Source: Methanoculleus chikugoensis (GTDB taxonomy: Archaea; Halobacteriota; Methanomicrobia; Methanomicrobiales; Methanoculleaceae). From it: a stretch of 64,000 nt of DNA. Below, piece after piece: positions 1 through 7,904 of this stretch. The stretch is taken from NCBI RefSeq assembly GCF_019669965.1, contig NZ_AP019781.1, forward strand, positions 1,178,001-1,242,000, read 5' to 3'. The first letter of the stretch is position 1. Each line of letters begins with the position of its first letter. A program made the translations under genes and the position numbers. Below the pieces are notes generated by a model that saw only the letters and a list, made by a program, of their open reading frames with translations, did no database searches and was not told the origin of the DNA.

Positions 1-221
1 AAGGCCGCCGTGACCTCCGTTCCCGGCAGAACCGGGACGAGCGTGCCGTTCTCGTCGAGGTACGAATCGAGAGTCCAGGAGGTTCCGGCAAGCCCGACGA
101 CCGTACCGGGCGTCGACGTGCCCCCCGTGCACCCCGCGACGACGATGCACGCCACGACTATGACGAAGAGCGATGCCGCCGTGAGGATGGTGTTCCTGTT
201 CCTTTGTCTGTTCGGTGCCAT
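1..221 (-). CDS. META-domain (HslJ-like) lipoprotein, N-terminal part
   Basis: This is the N-terminal 73 codons of a gene that runs off the left edge on the minus strand. It starts MAPNRQRNRN, followed by a hydrophobic segment and a lipobox-like VVAGC, so it is probably an exported membrane-anchored lipoprotein. After a short Thr/Pro-rich linker comes LAGTSWTLDSY, the typical opening of a META/HslJ domain (DUF306), a small beta-rich fold found in secreted or envelope proteins and linked to stress tolerance in bacteria. The start at 221 fits a T/A-rich box at 248-254 about 28 bases upstream, which suggests a nearly leaderless transcript. The family call rests on this short piece only; the precise function is unknown. 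Confidence 0.7.
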   Translation of the reverse strand, partial: MAPNRQRNRNTILTAASLFVIVVACIVVAGCTGGTSTPGTVVGLAGTSWTLDSYLDENGTLVPVLPGTEVTAA

Positions 222-247
222 ACACCTGCATATGGGCGGGAATGAGT

Positions 248-254
248 GATAAAT
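248..254 (-). promoter_or_regulatory. Putative TATA box for the META lipoprotein
   Basis: On the minus strand this reads ATTTATC, about 28 bases before the ATG at 221, the usual distance of an archaeal TATA box from a leaderless start. This is pattern matching only. Confidence 0.35.
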
Positions 255-475
255 GAATTGTAGGCTACGAAAAAAATCGAACCTATACATGGCCGGTTTG
301 TCAAACCCGGTGATTATATGGTTTATCTGGGTTCTGTTATGTTATGCCGCCTAATGGCGAGGGGCGAGCTGTCCCGCCGTATTTGGGCGTTGCGGCATCG
401 TTCGCCGGGCACCTTCCTGCATATGCAAGGGTTTTATCCGGGTGGGTCCCATACCGGGTGCGGAAGAAGAGTACT

Positions 476-1222
476 ATGGCAACGTTGATCCTGCTAAGGC
501 ACGGCGAGAGCGCCTGGAACAGGGAGAACCGGTTCACGGGCTGGACCGACATCGACCTCACGCCGCAGGGTATAAAGGAGGCGCATCGCGCGGCTGAACT
601 CCTCGGGGGCGGCGGGTATACGTTCAGCGTCGCCTACACCTCAGTCCTGAAGCGGGCGATCCGGACGCTCTGGATCGTCATGGACGACCTCGACCTTATG
701 TACGTCCCGGTGCACCGTTCCTGGCGGTTAAACGAGAAGAGTTACGGCGCCCTGCAGGGCTTGAACAAGCAGGAGACCGCCGGGAAGTACGGTGCGGAGC
801 AGGTGCACCTCTGGCGACGGGCATACGACGTGCGGCCGCCCCCGCTCGCATGGGACGATCCAAGGCACCCGCGGTTCGACTCCCGCTATGCGGACCTCGA
901 CCCGGAGAGCCTTCCTGCGACCGAGTCCCTGCACGATACGCTCAAGCGCGTGCTCCCCTGCTGGGAGAACTGCATCAAGAGGGACCTTGCGGCAGGCAAA
1001 CCGGTCCTGGTCGCCGCCCACGGCAACAGCCTCCGGGCCCTGGTCAAGCACCTGGACGGGGTCCCCGACGACGAGATCGCGGCCCTCAACATCCCCACCG
1101 GCTATCCTTTAGTCTACGAACTGGGCGGGGACTTAACGGCCGTCCGGCGCTACTACCTTGGCGACCCGGAGGAGGTCGCGGCGGCTGCACGGGGCGTGGC
1201 GCGGCAGGCCGGGCCGGGATAG
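476..1222 (+). CDS. gpmA: 2,3-bisphosphoglycerate-dependent phosphoglycerate mutase
   Basis: This 248-residue protein matches the cofactor-dependent (dPGM) family in length and motifs. It interconverts 3- and 2-phosphoglycerate in the cytoplasm. The phosphohistidine motif [10 protein letters not shown] places the acceptor at His9; [10 protein letters not shown] follows, Glu87 lies in LNEKSYG, and the second histidine is His182 in [10 protein letters not shown]. The start at 476 was chosen because it places [10 protein letters not shown] exactly where the family begins; the reading frame is open further upstream but without family sequence. No strong Shine-Dalgarno is visible. Many archaea use the unrelated cofactor-independent mutase, so a dPGM suggests bacterial ancestry. 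It fits with GAPDH and PEP synthase encoded 2-7 kb downstream. Confidence 0.93.
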   Translation: MATLILLRHGESAWNRENRFTGWTDIDLTPQGIKEAHRAAELLGGGGYTFSVAYTSVLKRAIRTLWIVMDDLDLMYVPVHRSWRLNEKSYGALQGLNKQETAGKYGAEQVHLWRRAYDVRPPPLAWDDPRHPRFDSRYADLDPESLPATESLHDTLKRVLPCWENCIKRDLAAGKPVLVAAHGNSLRALVKHLDGVPDDEIAALNIPTGYPLVYELGGDLTAVRRYYLGDPEEVAAAARGVARQAGPG

Positions 1223-1627
1223 GTGAGGGTGGTGGCCCCCTCCCGGAGGGGGGGATGCGCATACGTGCGCTCCGGCCTGTGGGAGGGTGCGGTCCCTCAC
1301 GTCTATCTTCCCGTGGAAGACGATGCGAACGCAAGAGGCATGCTCCGTTCCAGAGGTCATGCTAATCCCGAAGGCGTCGAAATGTCATTATCCGGCTGAA
1401 TGTCTGCTCATTTTATCGCCCGTTCATCGCTAATCGGACCAATTGTGCATCTCAATCCTGGAAGTATTGGGTTGAACCCTTCCCGGTTCACTTGCCCCGA
1501 GGCGGCCCGTCTGCAGACCATCATCGGCTTCGCAACGGGTCCATACTACGGTCCAACGATTGTAAAAGTGGGAGAAGTCAGGGAAGTAACGTGGGTTATC
1601 ATTACCCTCCGCCGGGCATCTCTGCAA
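1223..1627. other. Intergenic stretch between gpmA and the HEPN pseudogene
   Basis: About 400 bases without a convincing gene. A GC-rich inverted repeat directly after gpmA is listed separately. The remainder has open frames on both strands but no recognisable protein signature or ribosome binding site. Confidence 0.5.
1235..1253 (+). terminator. GC-rich hairpin after gpmA
   Basis: CCCCCT and AGGGGG can pair around a five-base loop 12 bases after the gpmA stop. There is no T-run behind it, so termination is only a possibility. Confidence 0.3.
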
Positions 1628-2082
1628 TTACGGGGAAGGCGCCTCGAACCCCTGTTTTACAAGGTAGCCGGAGATTGTATCGAAGATCTGCTCCGCATCC
1701 TGCACGGTTCCGTTTGCAGAGGCTTCCCCGTACGTCAGACCATAGTCGGCTGCCTCTCGTGCAGTCTTCGCTCTCCGGAGGTCGGAGACGATTGCAGGAG
1801 AGGCAGGATTCCTCTATCGGTGAACAACTCTTCGATGGCGGCTATAAGGCACTCATGGCTCTTCTCGACGTAACCGGCACTGAAGAGCAGCGATTTGCAG
1901 GCATGAAACATGGAATAGTATGCCTTGATGATGGTCCACTTAAAGTCGGATTCGAGAAGCGATTTCTTTGCCGAGTCGAGATCTCCCTTTGTTTCAGTGA
2001 GCTCCCTCTCGACCGTCGCCCTGTTCGCGGGCCGTTTGACCACACCTCGACGGCTCAAACAATCCTGGAATTTGTATGACAT
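1628..2082 (-). pseudogene. HEPN-domain protein, frameshifted (partner of MNT nucleotidyltransferase)
   Basis: The frame from 2082 encodes a HEPN helical-bundle protein of the UPF0332 type (SYKFQDCLSRR..., AIIKAYYSMFH-like core, SAGYVEKSHECLIAAIEELF). It stays sensible up to GILPLL (about codon 95, near 1797) and then becomes non-family sequence ending at 1735. Shifting frame there recovers IVSDLRRAKTAREAADYG, then LTYGEASANGTVQDAEQ and a C-terminus ending at the TAA at 1628-1630, which is how intact members end. One missing base would give about 151 residues. It is translationally coupled to the upstream nucleotidyltransferase: 3 bases separate the genes, and the GGTGAGGG ribosome site overlaps the upstream stop. 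HEPN/MNT pairs act as toxin-antitoxin systems. Either this copy is inactivated or there is a sequencing error. Confidence 0.8.
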
Positions 2083-2085
2083 CCC

Positions 2086-2751
2086 TCACCCGATAAGAAC
2101 AATACCCTGCTGGATAGTATCGAAGAATGCGGCATCCCTGGTCTTTAATCGATAGGTTTCATCCGGCGTGTTGACGATCGGGGAGAGTTCTCGCGCAAGG
2201 GTGTTCCGGTGCATATGTAAGATCTCCTGGATAGGCTCTTTGTCGAGGGTCTCGACATAGAGGTCGATATCGCTTGCGGGCGTATCCTCCCCTCGCGCAC
2301 AACTTCCGTAGAGGATAACGTTCGTCGTCATACCCCGCAGGTCCCGGATGAGGGGCTGCAGTTCAAGGAGCGTGAACCAGACCTTCATCTGCCGCAGGAG
2401 GGTACTCTCCATATTTGCCTGGTAAAAGGCGAGGTTTCCCACATCTTCGCGGGTGACCAGGCCCATCGTCTCGAGGTCTTTGAGGTTTTTGCTGACGAGC
2501 GAGACATCGCGATGCACTATCCGGGAGATCTCCCGGACATGGAACTTCCTCGTGTAGTCCCTCCCGAGCAGGACGAGGAGGATCAACGACGATCTCCGGA
2601 AGAGCGATCCGTATGCGTCCAGGAAGTCCCAGGGGTGGGGGTTGCCGGGCGGGGTGTTCCCGTCTGCTGCGGGTGTCTCTTCATCCAGGAGCTGCCGGCC
2701 GGGGTTCTCGTTTTGTTGAATATTATTCAACAGATGTTGACTTTCTCTCAT
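2086..2751 (-). CDS. Winged-helix plus MNT-type nucleotidyltransferase (antitoxin-like)
   Basis: This protein of about 221 residues has a helix-turn-helix/winged-helix region around residues 57-105 (FHVREISRIVHRDVSLVSKN). It is followed by a minimal nucleotidyltransferase domain with GSCARGEDTPASDIDLY: the GS motif lies near 149-150 and the metal-binding DxD near 161-163. In HEPN/MNT modules the nucleotidyltransferase modifies or neutralises the HEPN toxin, whose broken gene follows 3 bases downstream. The DNA-binding half suggests autoregulation. The start at 2751 is uncertain: a TATA-like box lies only about 12 bases upstream and a palindrome (2715-2731) falls inside the first codons, so translation may begin further in. 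The frame is open beyond 2751, but without family sequence. Confidence 0.8.
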   Translation of the reverse strand: MRESQHLLNNIQQNENPGRQLLDEETPAADGNTPPGNPHPWDFLDAYGSLFRRSSLILLVLLGRDYTRKFHVREISRIVHRDVSLVSKNLKDLETMGLVTREDVGNLAFYQANMESTLLRQMKVWFTLLELQPLIRDLRGMTTNVILYGSCARGEDTPASDIDLYVETLDKEPIQEILHMHRNTLARELSPIVNTPDETYRLKTRDAAFFDTIQQGIVLIG

Positions 2752-2771
2752 CACTTGTTGAGTATATATCA
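2715..2771 (-). promoter_or_regulatory. TATA box and palindromic operator of the MNT/HEPN pair
   Basis: GTTGAATA-T-TATTCAAC at 2715-2731 is a perfect inverted repeat with 8-base arms. Further TGTTGA copies lie near 2734 and 2756, and a TATATA box lies at 2763-2771. The cluster sits where an autorepressor with a winged helix would bind. Function is inferred from position. Confidence 0.5.
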
Positions 2772-3342
2772 GCAAGGGCACATAAAGGCATCCCGGGGGG
2801 CTCATCATTTGCATGGGCGTACCGGGATGTGGTATTTGTGCAGGAGGTGCTTGCACAGATTGCGCGGAGTCATCCGACCGCACGGTGTCGCCCTCGGAAC
2901 TTCGTTTCCCCGGTATATCGGGTGGCCGGGGACCCCGCTGCGCCTCCCCCGAGCATCGTTACAGTGAACTACCAACGAACTACTAATTTCCACTAAATTA
3001 GTGGTTGAGGGATCTGGTCAGTTGCCGGTCTTTTTCCGGGATCTCCCCGGGCAGAATGTCACCCCAAAGTTCTTCTCCGGCATCCCCCGCCCCTCCCACG
3101 CGGACCGAGGCCGGTCATGGCGATTGCGATGGATGGGACATCCGGAGCACGAGCACCGTCAGGTGCGATATCCGGTGGAGATCCGTGGCCCCGGAAGGCG
3201 ACCATCGCGCCGGCTTTCAGAGGGAGTGTCGGCCTCCGGCGGTGTCGCAGGGTCCGGACGGCGCGAAACCCTGCGGCCGGAAAACCCAAACTGCCCCCGA
3301 ACCGGCGAGTTTCCGCGGCACCATCCCCGGATGAAGGAAGAT
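2752..3342. other. Intergenic region with palindrome and repeat fragment
   Basis: No gene is recognised. CCACTAAATTAGTGG at 2990-3004 is a perfect palindrome with 7-base arms, preceded by two GAACTAC copies. It could be an operator or a hairpin. A fragment of the dispersed repeats lies at 3115-3188 (separate entry). Confidence 0.5.
3115..3188 (+). repeat. Partial copy of dispersed repeat families A and B
   Basis: The segment contains the family B module (GGGACATCCGGAGCACGAG, then CACCGTCAGGTGCG). It runs directly into a family A end (GCGATATCCGGTGGAGATCC). The left side carries a weak ATGGCGATTGCGATGG. It shows that the two families occur joined. Confidence 0.6.
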
Positions 3343-3350
3343 CATATATA
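3343..3350 (+). promoter_or_regulatory. TATA box of the gap operon
   Basis: CATATATA lies about 45 bases before the GAPDH start. Transcription would begin near 3370 and leave a short leader that contains the ribosome site GGGGAAG at 3381-3387. Confidence 0.55.
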
Positions 3351-3391
3351 CCATCCCGCAGAGGGCCACCTGTCTGACAGGGGGAAGTGTC

Positions 3392-4399
3392 ATGAAGAAG
3401 GTTGCCATCAACGGGTTCGGGCGGATTGGGCGGAAAGTTCTCTACAACTACCTGACCGATCCGCCGGAGAAGATCGAGATCGTCGCGGTGAACGATCCAA
3501 ACCCGACGGAAGAACTCGCCTACCTGATGAAGTACGACTCGGTCCACGGGCGGGCGCCGTTCCCGGTCGAGGCCGGCCCGGACCATATCCGGTTCGGGCC
3601 GAAGGATGTGCGGGTGCTGCACGAGAGGGATCCGACCCGCCTCCCGTGGAAGGACCTCGGTGTGGATATGGTGCTCGAGTGCACGGGGCACTTCACGGAG
3701 CGGGCGGGCGCCGCGAAGCACCTGGACGCCGGGGCATCACGGGTCGTCATCAGCGCACCCTCGCCCGACGCCGACCATACGGTCGTGCTCGGGGTCAACG
3801 AGGGTACCTACGACCCCGCAAAGCACACCGTCGTCTCGAACGCGTCCTGCACGACCAATGCGCTCGCGCCGGCGGCGAAGGTCTTGAACGACGCCTTCGG
3901 TGTCGAACGCCTGATGGCGACGGCGATCCACGCCTACACCGCCACCCAGGCACTGGTTGATCGGGCAGCGAAGAAACCGCGCCGTGGACGGGCCGCGGCC
4001 GTCTCGCTCATCCCGACGACGACCGGGGCCGCCGTCGCCACCACCCGGGTTCTGCCCGAACTCACCGGGAAGATGGACGCGATAGCCGTCCGGGCCCCCA
4101 TCCCCGATGGGTCCGTCCTCGATATCGTCGCGGAACTGAAACGCGAGACGTCGGCGGACCAGGTGAACGCCGCGATGAAGAAGGCGGCGGAAGGAAGGAT
4201 GAAGGGATACCTCGCGTATACCCTGGATCCGATTGTATCGGCCGATATCGTCGGAGACCCGCACTCCGGGGTCGTCGACGGGCTCTCCACGAGCGTCGTC
4301 GGCGGGCGGATGGTCAAGGTCCTGGTCTGGTACGACAACGAGTTCGGCTACGCGAAGAGGATGGTCGATATCGCCGCCTACATGGCGTCCCGGGAGTGA
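3392..4399 (+). CDS. gap: Glyceraldehyde-3-phosphate dehydrogenase, bacterial (class I) type
   Basis: The protein has 335 residues and is phosphorylating GAPDH: G3P + NAD(P) + Pi to 1,3-bisphosphoglycerate. The Rossmann start is KVAINGFGRIGRK. The catalytic motif SNASCTTNALAP places the nucleophile at Cys153, with His180 in TAIHAYTATQ; the C-terminal YDNEFGYAKRM is typical. Asp35 in VNDPN at the end of the second strand favours NAD. This is the bacterial/eukaryotic form, not the divergent archaeal class II enzyme that most methanogens carry, so transfer from bacteria is likely. A GGGGAAG ribosome site precedes the ATG. It is first in an apparent operon with the dehydrogenase (4-base gap) and ppsA. 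Confidence 0.95.
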   Translation: MKKVAINGFGRIGRKVLYNYLTDPPEKIEIVAVNDPNPTEELAYLMKYDSVHGRAPFPVEAGPDHIRFGPKDVRVLHERDPTRLPWKDLGVDMVLECTGHFTERAGAAKHLDAGASRVVISAPSPDADHTVVLGVNEGTYDPAKHTVVSNASCTTNALAPAAKVLNDAFGVERLMATAIHAYTATQALVDRAAKKPRRGRAAAVSLIPTTTGAAVATTRVLPELTGKMDAIAVRAPIPDGSVLDIVAELKRETSADQVNAAMKKAAEGRMKGYLAYTLDPIVSADIVGDPHSGVVDGLSTSVVGGRMVKVLVWYDNEFGYAKRMVDIAAYMASRE

Positions 4400-4403
4400 G
4401 GGG

Positions 4404-5459
4404 ATGACTAAATTAGTCTTCTTCGGCCTCGATGAGCATGAACAGGACGTGATCGGGAGGGCGTTCGCCGGGCCGAGCGGTTACGATCTCGCCCTGCACA
4501 CCGAACCGCTCACGATCGAGAACGTATCGGTTGCCCGCGATGCCGACGGCATCGGGGTCTTCGTCATGTCCCGCGTCACCCGCGAGGTCCTCGACCGGTT
4601 GCCGAACCTCAAGATGGTCGCCGCCATGTCCACGGGGTTCGACCATATCGACTCCGTTGCCTGCCGGGAGCGGAACATCGCCGTCTCTAACGTGCCGCAC
4701 TATGGTGAGTCCACGGTGGCGGAGTTCGCGTTCGGGCTCATCCTGGCCCTCGCCCGGCGGTTCAGGCCGACGTTTGAGCGAACGGACCGGGGCGACTTCT
4801 CGCGGGTCGGACTGCAGGGCATGGACCTCGCCGGTAAGACCCTCGGCCTGATCGGGACCGGACGCATCGGGTCGCACCTCGCCCGCATCGCCCACGCGGC
4901 GGGGATGGAGGTGATCGCCTACGACCTGAGGCCGAACCCGGCCCTCACGGAGGAGTACGGCGTCCGCTACATGGACCTTGATGACGTTCTCCGGCAGGCG
5001 GACGTCATCAGCCTGCATGTCCCCTACACGAAGGCGACGCACCACCTGATCGATGCCGGGCGGCTGCGGCTCGTGAAAAATACCGTGCTCCTCGTCAACA
5101 CCTCACGGGGCGGCGTGGTGGATACGGGAGCGGTCGCGGACGCTCTACGCGAGGGCCGGCTCGGGGGAGTCGCGTTCGACACCTTCGAGGGCGAAGAAGT
5201 CTGGATCCAGGAGGAGTTCCAGGGGGCCGGCGAGGCGTCGGAAGACGAACTCCGGGATGCGCTCGAGAGTTTCGGCCTGCTGCACTCCGATAAGGCGATC
5301 CTCACCCCCCATAACGCCTTCAATACGCGGGAGGCGGTCGACCGGATCCTCGATGCAAGCATCGAGAACATCAGGGCGTTCTTTGCCGGGAACCCGCAGA
5401 ACGTCGTCGCCGGGACCTACCGGGTGCCGGCAGAGGCGCCTGCCGGAGGGAGAGCATGA
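4404..5459 (+). CDS. D-2-hydroxyacid dehydrogenase (D-lactate dehydrogenase-like)
   Basis: This 351-residue protein belongs to the NAD-dependent D-isomer-specific 2-hydroxyacid dehydrogenases. Visible motifs are the nucleotide-binding GLIGTGRIGSHLARIA, the arginine-bearing NTSRGGVVDTGAV, a Glu in the region after GVAFDTFEGEE, and the catalytic His in LTPHNAFNT. The extended FEGEE insert resembles fermentative D-lactate dehydrogenases and VanH rather than phosphoglycerate dehydrogenase. It begins 5 bases after the GAPDH stop, with GAGGGG as ribosome site overlapping that stop, and overlaps ppsA by 4 bases. It could therefore reduce pyruvate to lactate or act on another 2-ketoacid next to PEP synthase. 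The true substrate cannot be read from the sequence. Confidence 0.85.
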   Translation: MTKLVFFGLDEHEQDVIGRAFAGPSGYDLALHTEPLTIENVSVARDADGIGVFVMSRVTREVLDRLPNLKMVAAMSTGFDHIDSVACRERNIAVSNVPHYGESTVAEFAFGLILALARRFRPTFERTDRGDFSRVGLQGMDLAGKTLGLIGTGRIGSHLARIAHAAGMEVIAYDLRPNPALTEEYGVRYMDLDDVLRQADVISLHVPYTKATHHLIDAGRLRLVKNTVLLVNTSRGGVVDTGAVADALREGRLGGVAFDTFEGEEVWIQEEFQGAGEASEDELRDALESFGLLHSDKAILTPHNAFNTREAVDRILDASIENIRAFFAGNPQNVVAGTYRVPAEAPAGGRA

Positions 5460-7894
5460 AGCAGGACGCTACCTACATCCGCTGGCTTGCCGACACGAGA
5501 AACGAGGACGTCGGCCTGGTCGGCGGGAAGAACGCATCGCTCGGCGAGATGTACAGCGAACTCACCCAGAAGGGCGTGAAGATCCCCGACGGGTTCGCCG
5601 TGACCGCCGAAGGCTACCGGCACGTCCTTGCATCCGCAGGGATCCTCGACGACCTCAAAGAGGCACTTGCCGGGCTCGACCGCAGCGACGTCGCCGACAT
5701 CGCAAAGCGGGGAAGGCGGGCCCGCGACCTGATCCTTTCGGCAGGGGTCCCCGACGACCTCTGGAATGAGATCCGGACAGCCTACGATATGCTCTGCGAC
5801 GAGTACGGGCCCGACGCCGACGTCGCCGTCCGGTCGAGCGCCACCGCCGAAGACCTCCCGACGGTCTCATTCGCGGGCCAGCAGGAGACCTTCCTGAACA
5901 TCCGCGGCTACCAGGCGCTCCGGGAGGCCTACGTCCGGTGCCTCGCCTCCCTCTTCACCGACCGGGCGATCGCCTACCGGGTGGACAACGGCTTCGACCA
6001 CTTCAAGGTCGCCCTCTCGGTCGGGGTCATAAAGATGGTCCGCTCCGACCTGGCATCGAGCGGGGTCATCTTCACGCTCGACACCGATACCGGTTTCCGG
6101 GATGTGGTCCTCATCACTGGTTCCTATGGCCTCGGCGAGATGATCGTCCAGGGCGCCGTCAACCCCGACGAGTTCTACGTCTTCAAGCCGACCTTCCGGA
6201 AGGGCTACCGGGCGATCGTCAGGAAGAACCTCGGCGAGAAGAGAGTGAAACTGATCTACGGCCACGGGGGGACGAAGGAGGTCACCCGGAGGGTCGATGT
6301 CCCGGAGGCCGACCGGAAGAGGTTCTGTATCGACGACGACGATATCCTGACGCTTGCCGGGTACGCGCTCACGATCGAGGACCATTACTCGGCGAAGGCC
6401 AATAAACCGGTGCCGATGGATATCGAGTGGGCGAAGGACGGCGAGACCGGGGAACTCTTCGTCGTCCAGGCCCGGCCCGAGACGGTGCAGTCGCAGAAGG
6501 CGGGAGACGTCCTCGAGACCTACCGCCTCGACGAGCGGGGGATGGTGCTCGCCGCCGGGAAGAGCATCGGGGATAAGATTGCCGCCGGAAAGGCCCGGAT
6601 CGTCACCGACGTCAGCCGCCTCCCGGAGTTCAAGCCGGGGGAGATCCTGGTCTCCGACACCACGACGCCCGACTGGGAGCCCGTGATGAAGACGGCCGCC
6701 GCCATCGTGACGAACCGGGGCGGGCGAACATCCCACGCCGCGATCGTCAGCCGGGAACTCGGCATCCCTGCCGTCGTCGGGACGGGCGACGCGACCGAGA
6801 AGGTCCCGACGGGCCGGGAGGTGACGGTGAGCTGCGCCGAGGGGGAGGAGGGGTTCATCTACGATCGGGCCCTCCCGTTCCACGTCGAGAAGACCCGGCT
6901 CTCGGACCTGCAGCGGCCCCGGACCGAGGTGATGATGAACCTCGGGAATCCCGATATGGCCTTTGGGCTCGCTATGCTCCCGAACGACGGCATCGGACTC
7001 GCCCGGATGGAGTTCATCATCAGCAGTTACATCAAAGTCCACCCGATGGCGCTCGTCCACCCCGACCGGGTCACGGACGATTCCGTCCGGCAATCGATCG
7101 CGGACCTCACCTACGGCTACCCGGACGGGGAGGAATACTTCGTCGAGCGGCTCGCGGAGGGCGTCGGGACGATCGCCGCGGCGTTCTACCCGAACCCCGT
7201 CGTCGTCCGGACGAGCGACTTCAAGACGAACGAGTACGCGAGCCTTCTCGGCGGTGCTTACTTCGAGCCCGAGGAAGCAAACCCGATGCTCGGGTTCCGC
7301 GGCGCTTCCCGCTACTACGACGAGCGCTACCGGGAAGGGTTCAGCCTCGAGTGCCGGGCGCTGAAGCGGGTCAGAGAGGAGATGGGCCTGACGAACCTGA
7401 TCATCATGATCCCCTTCTGCCGCCGGGTGGAGGAGGCAAAGCGGGTCATCGAGGAGCTCGCGAAGAACGATCTGCGCCGGGGCGAGAACGGTCTCCAGGT
7501 CTACCAGATGTGCGAGGTGCCGAGCAACGTCGTCGAGATAGATGCATTCAGCGAGTACTTCGACGGGTTCTCGATCGGCTCAAACGACCTGACCCAGCTC
7601 GTCCTCGGCATCGACCGCGACTCGGCGGTCGTGGGCGGGGCCTTCGACGAGCGCGACCCGGCGGTCAAACGGATGGTCGCTATGGCCGTCGAGGGGTGCC
7701 GGCGGAACGGACGGCACAGCGGACTCTGCGGCGAGGCGCCGAGCACCTACCCGGAGTTCGCCGACTTCCTGGTAGAGCAGGGGATCGACTCGATATCGGT
7801 CGAGCCCGATGCGATCCTGAAGATCACCCTCCGTGTGGCCGAGGTCGAGGAGCGGCTTTCAGCGGCAAAGAGGATGGCCCCGTTGCCCCGGTGA
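5456..7894 (+). CDS. ppsA: Phosphoenolpyruvate synthase (pyruvate, water dikinase)
   Basis: The protein has 812 residues and makes PEP from pyruvate and ATP (products AMP and Pi), the entry to gluconeogenesis in methanogens. Domain order is standard. The N-terminal ATP-grasp domain includes VGGKNASLGEM and DVAVRSSATAEDLP. The central phosphohistidine domain has GGRTSHAAIVSRELG. The C-terminal PEP-binding barrel has LGFRGASRYYD, SIGSNDLTQLVLGIDRD and the cysteine-bearing SGLCGEAPS. The ATG overlaps the upstream stop (ATGA), so translation is coupled. With GAPDH and the nearby phosphoglycerate mutase it covers the lower part of the pathway. Confidence 0.95.
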   Translation: MKQDATYIRWLADTRNEDVGLVGGKNASLGEMYSELTQKGVKIPDGFAVTAEGYRHVLASAGILDDLKEALAGLDRSDVADIAKRGRRARDLILSAGVPDDLWNEIRTAYDMLCDEYGPDADVAVRSSATAEDLPTVSFAGQQETFLNIRGYQALREAYVRCLASLFTDRAIAYRVDNGFDHFKVALSVGVIKMVRSDLASSGVIFTLDTDTGFRDVVLITGSYGLGEMIVQGAVNPDEFYVFKPTFRKGYRAIVRKNLGEKRVKLIYGHGGTKEVTRRVDVPEADRKRFCIDDDDILTLAGYALTIEDHYSAKANKPVPMDIEWAKDGETGELFVVQARPETVQSQKAGDVLETYRLDERGMVLAAGKSIGDKIAAGKARIVTDVSRLPEFKPGEILVSDTTTPDWEPVMKTAAAIVTNRGGRTSHAAIVSRELGIPAVVGTGDATEKVPTGREVTVSCAEGEEGFIYDRALPFHVEKTRLSDLQRPRTEVMMNLGNPDMAFGLAMLPNDGIGLARMEFIISSYIKVHPMALVHPDRVTDDSVRQSIADLTYGYPDGEEYFVERLAEGVGTIAAAFYPNPVVVRTSDFKTNEYASLLGGAYFEPEEANPMLGFRGASRYYDERYREGFSLECRALKRVREEMGLTNLIIMIPFCRRVEEAKRVIEELAKNDLRRGENGLQVYQMCEVPSNVVEIDAFSEYFDGFSIGSNDLTQLVLGIDRDSAVVGGAFDERDPAVKRMVAMAVEGCRRNGRHSGLCGEAPSTYPEFADFLVEQGIDSISVEPDAILKITLRVAEVEERLSAAKRMAPLPR

Positions 7895-7904
7895 GGGATC
7901 TCCC

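Noticed and set aside
1400-1873. 157-codon plus-strand open frame over the HEPN gene
   Set aside because: It runs antisense through the HEPN coding region, whose protein homology is evident on the minus strand.
2512-3000. Plus-strand open frames opposite the MNT gene
   Set aside because: These are antisense shadows of the nucleotidyltransferase and its promoter; no domain is recognised.
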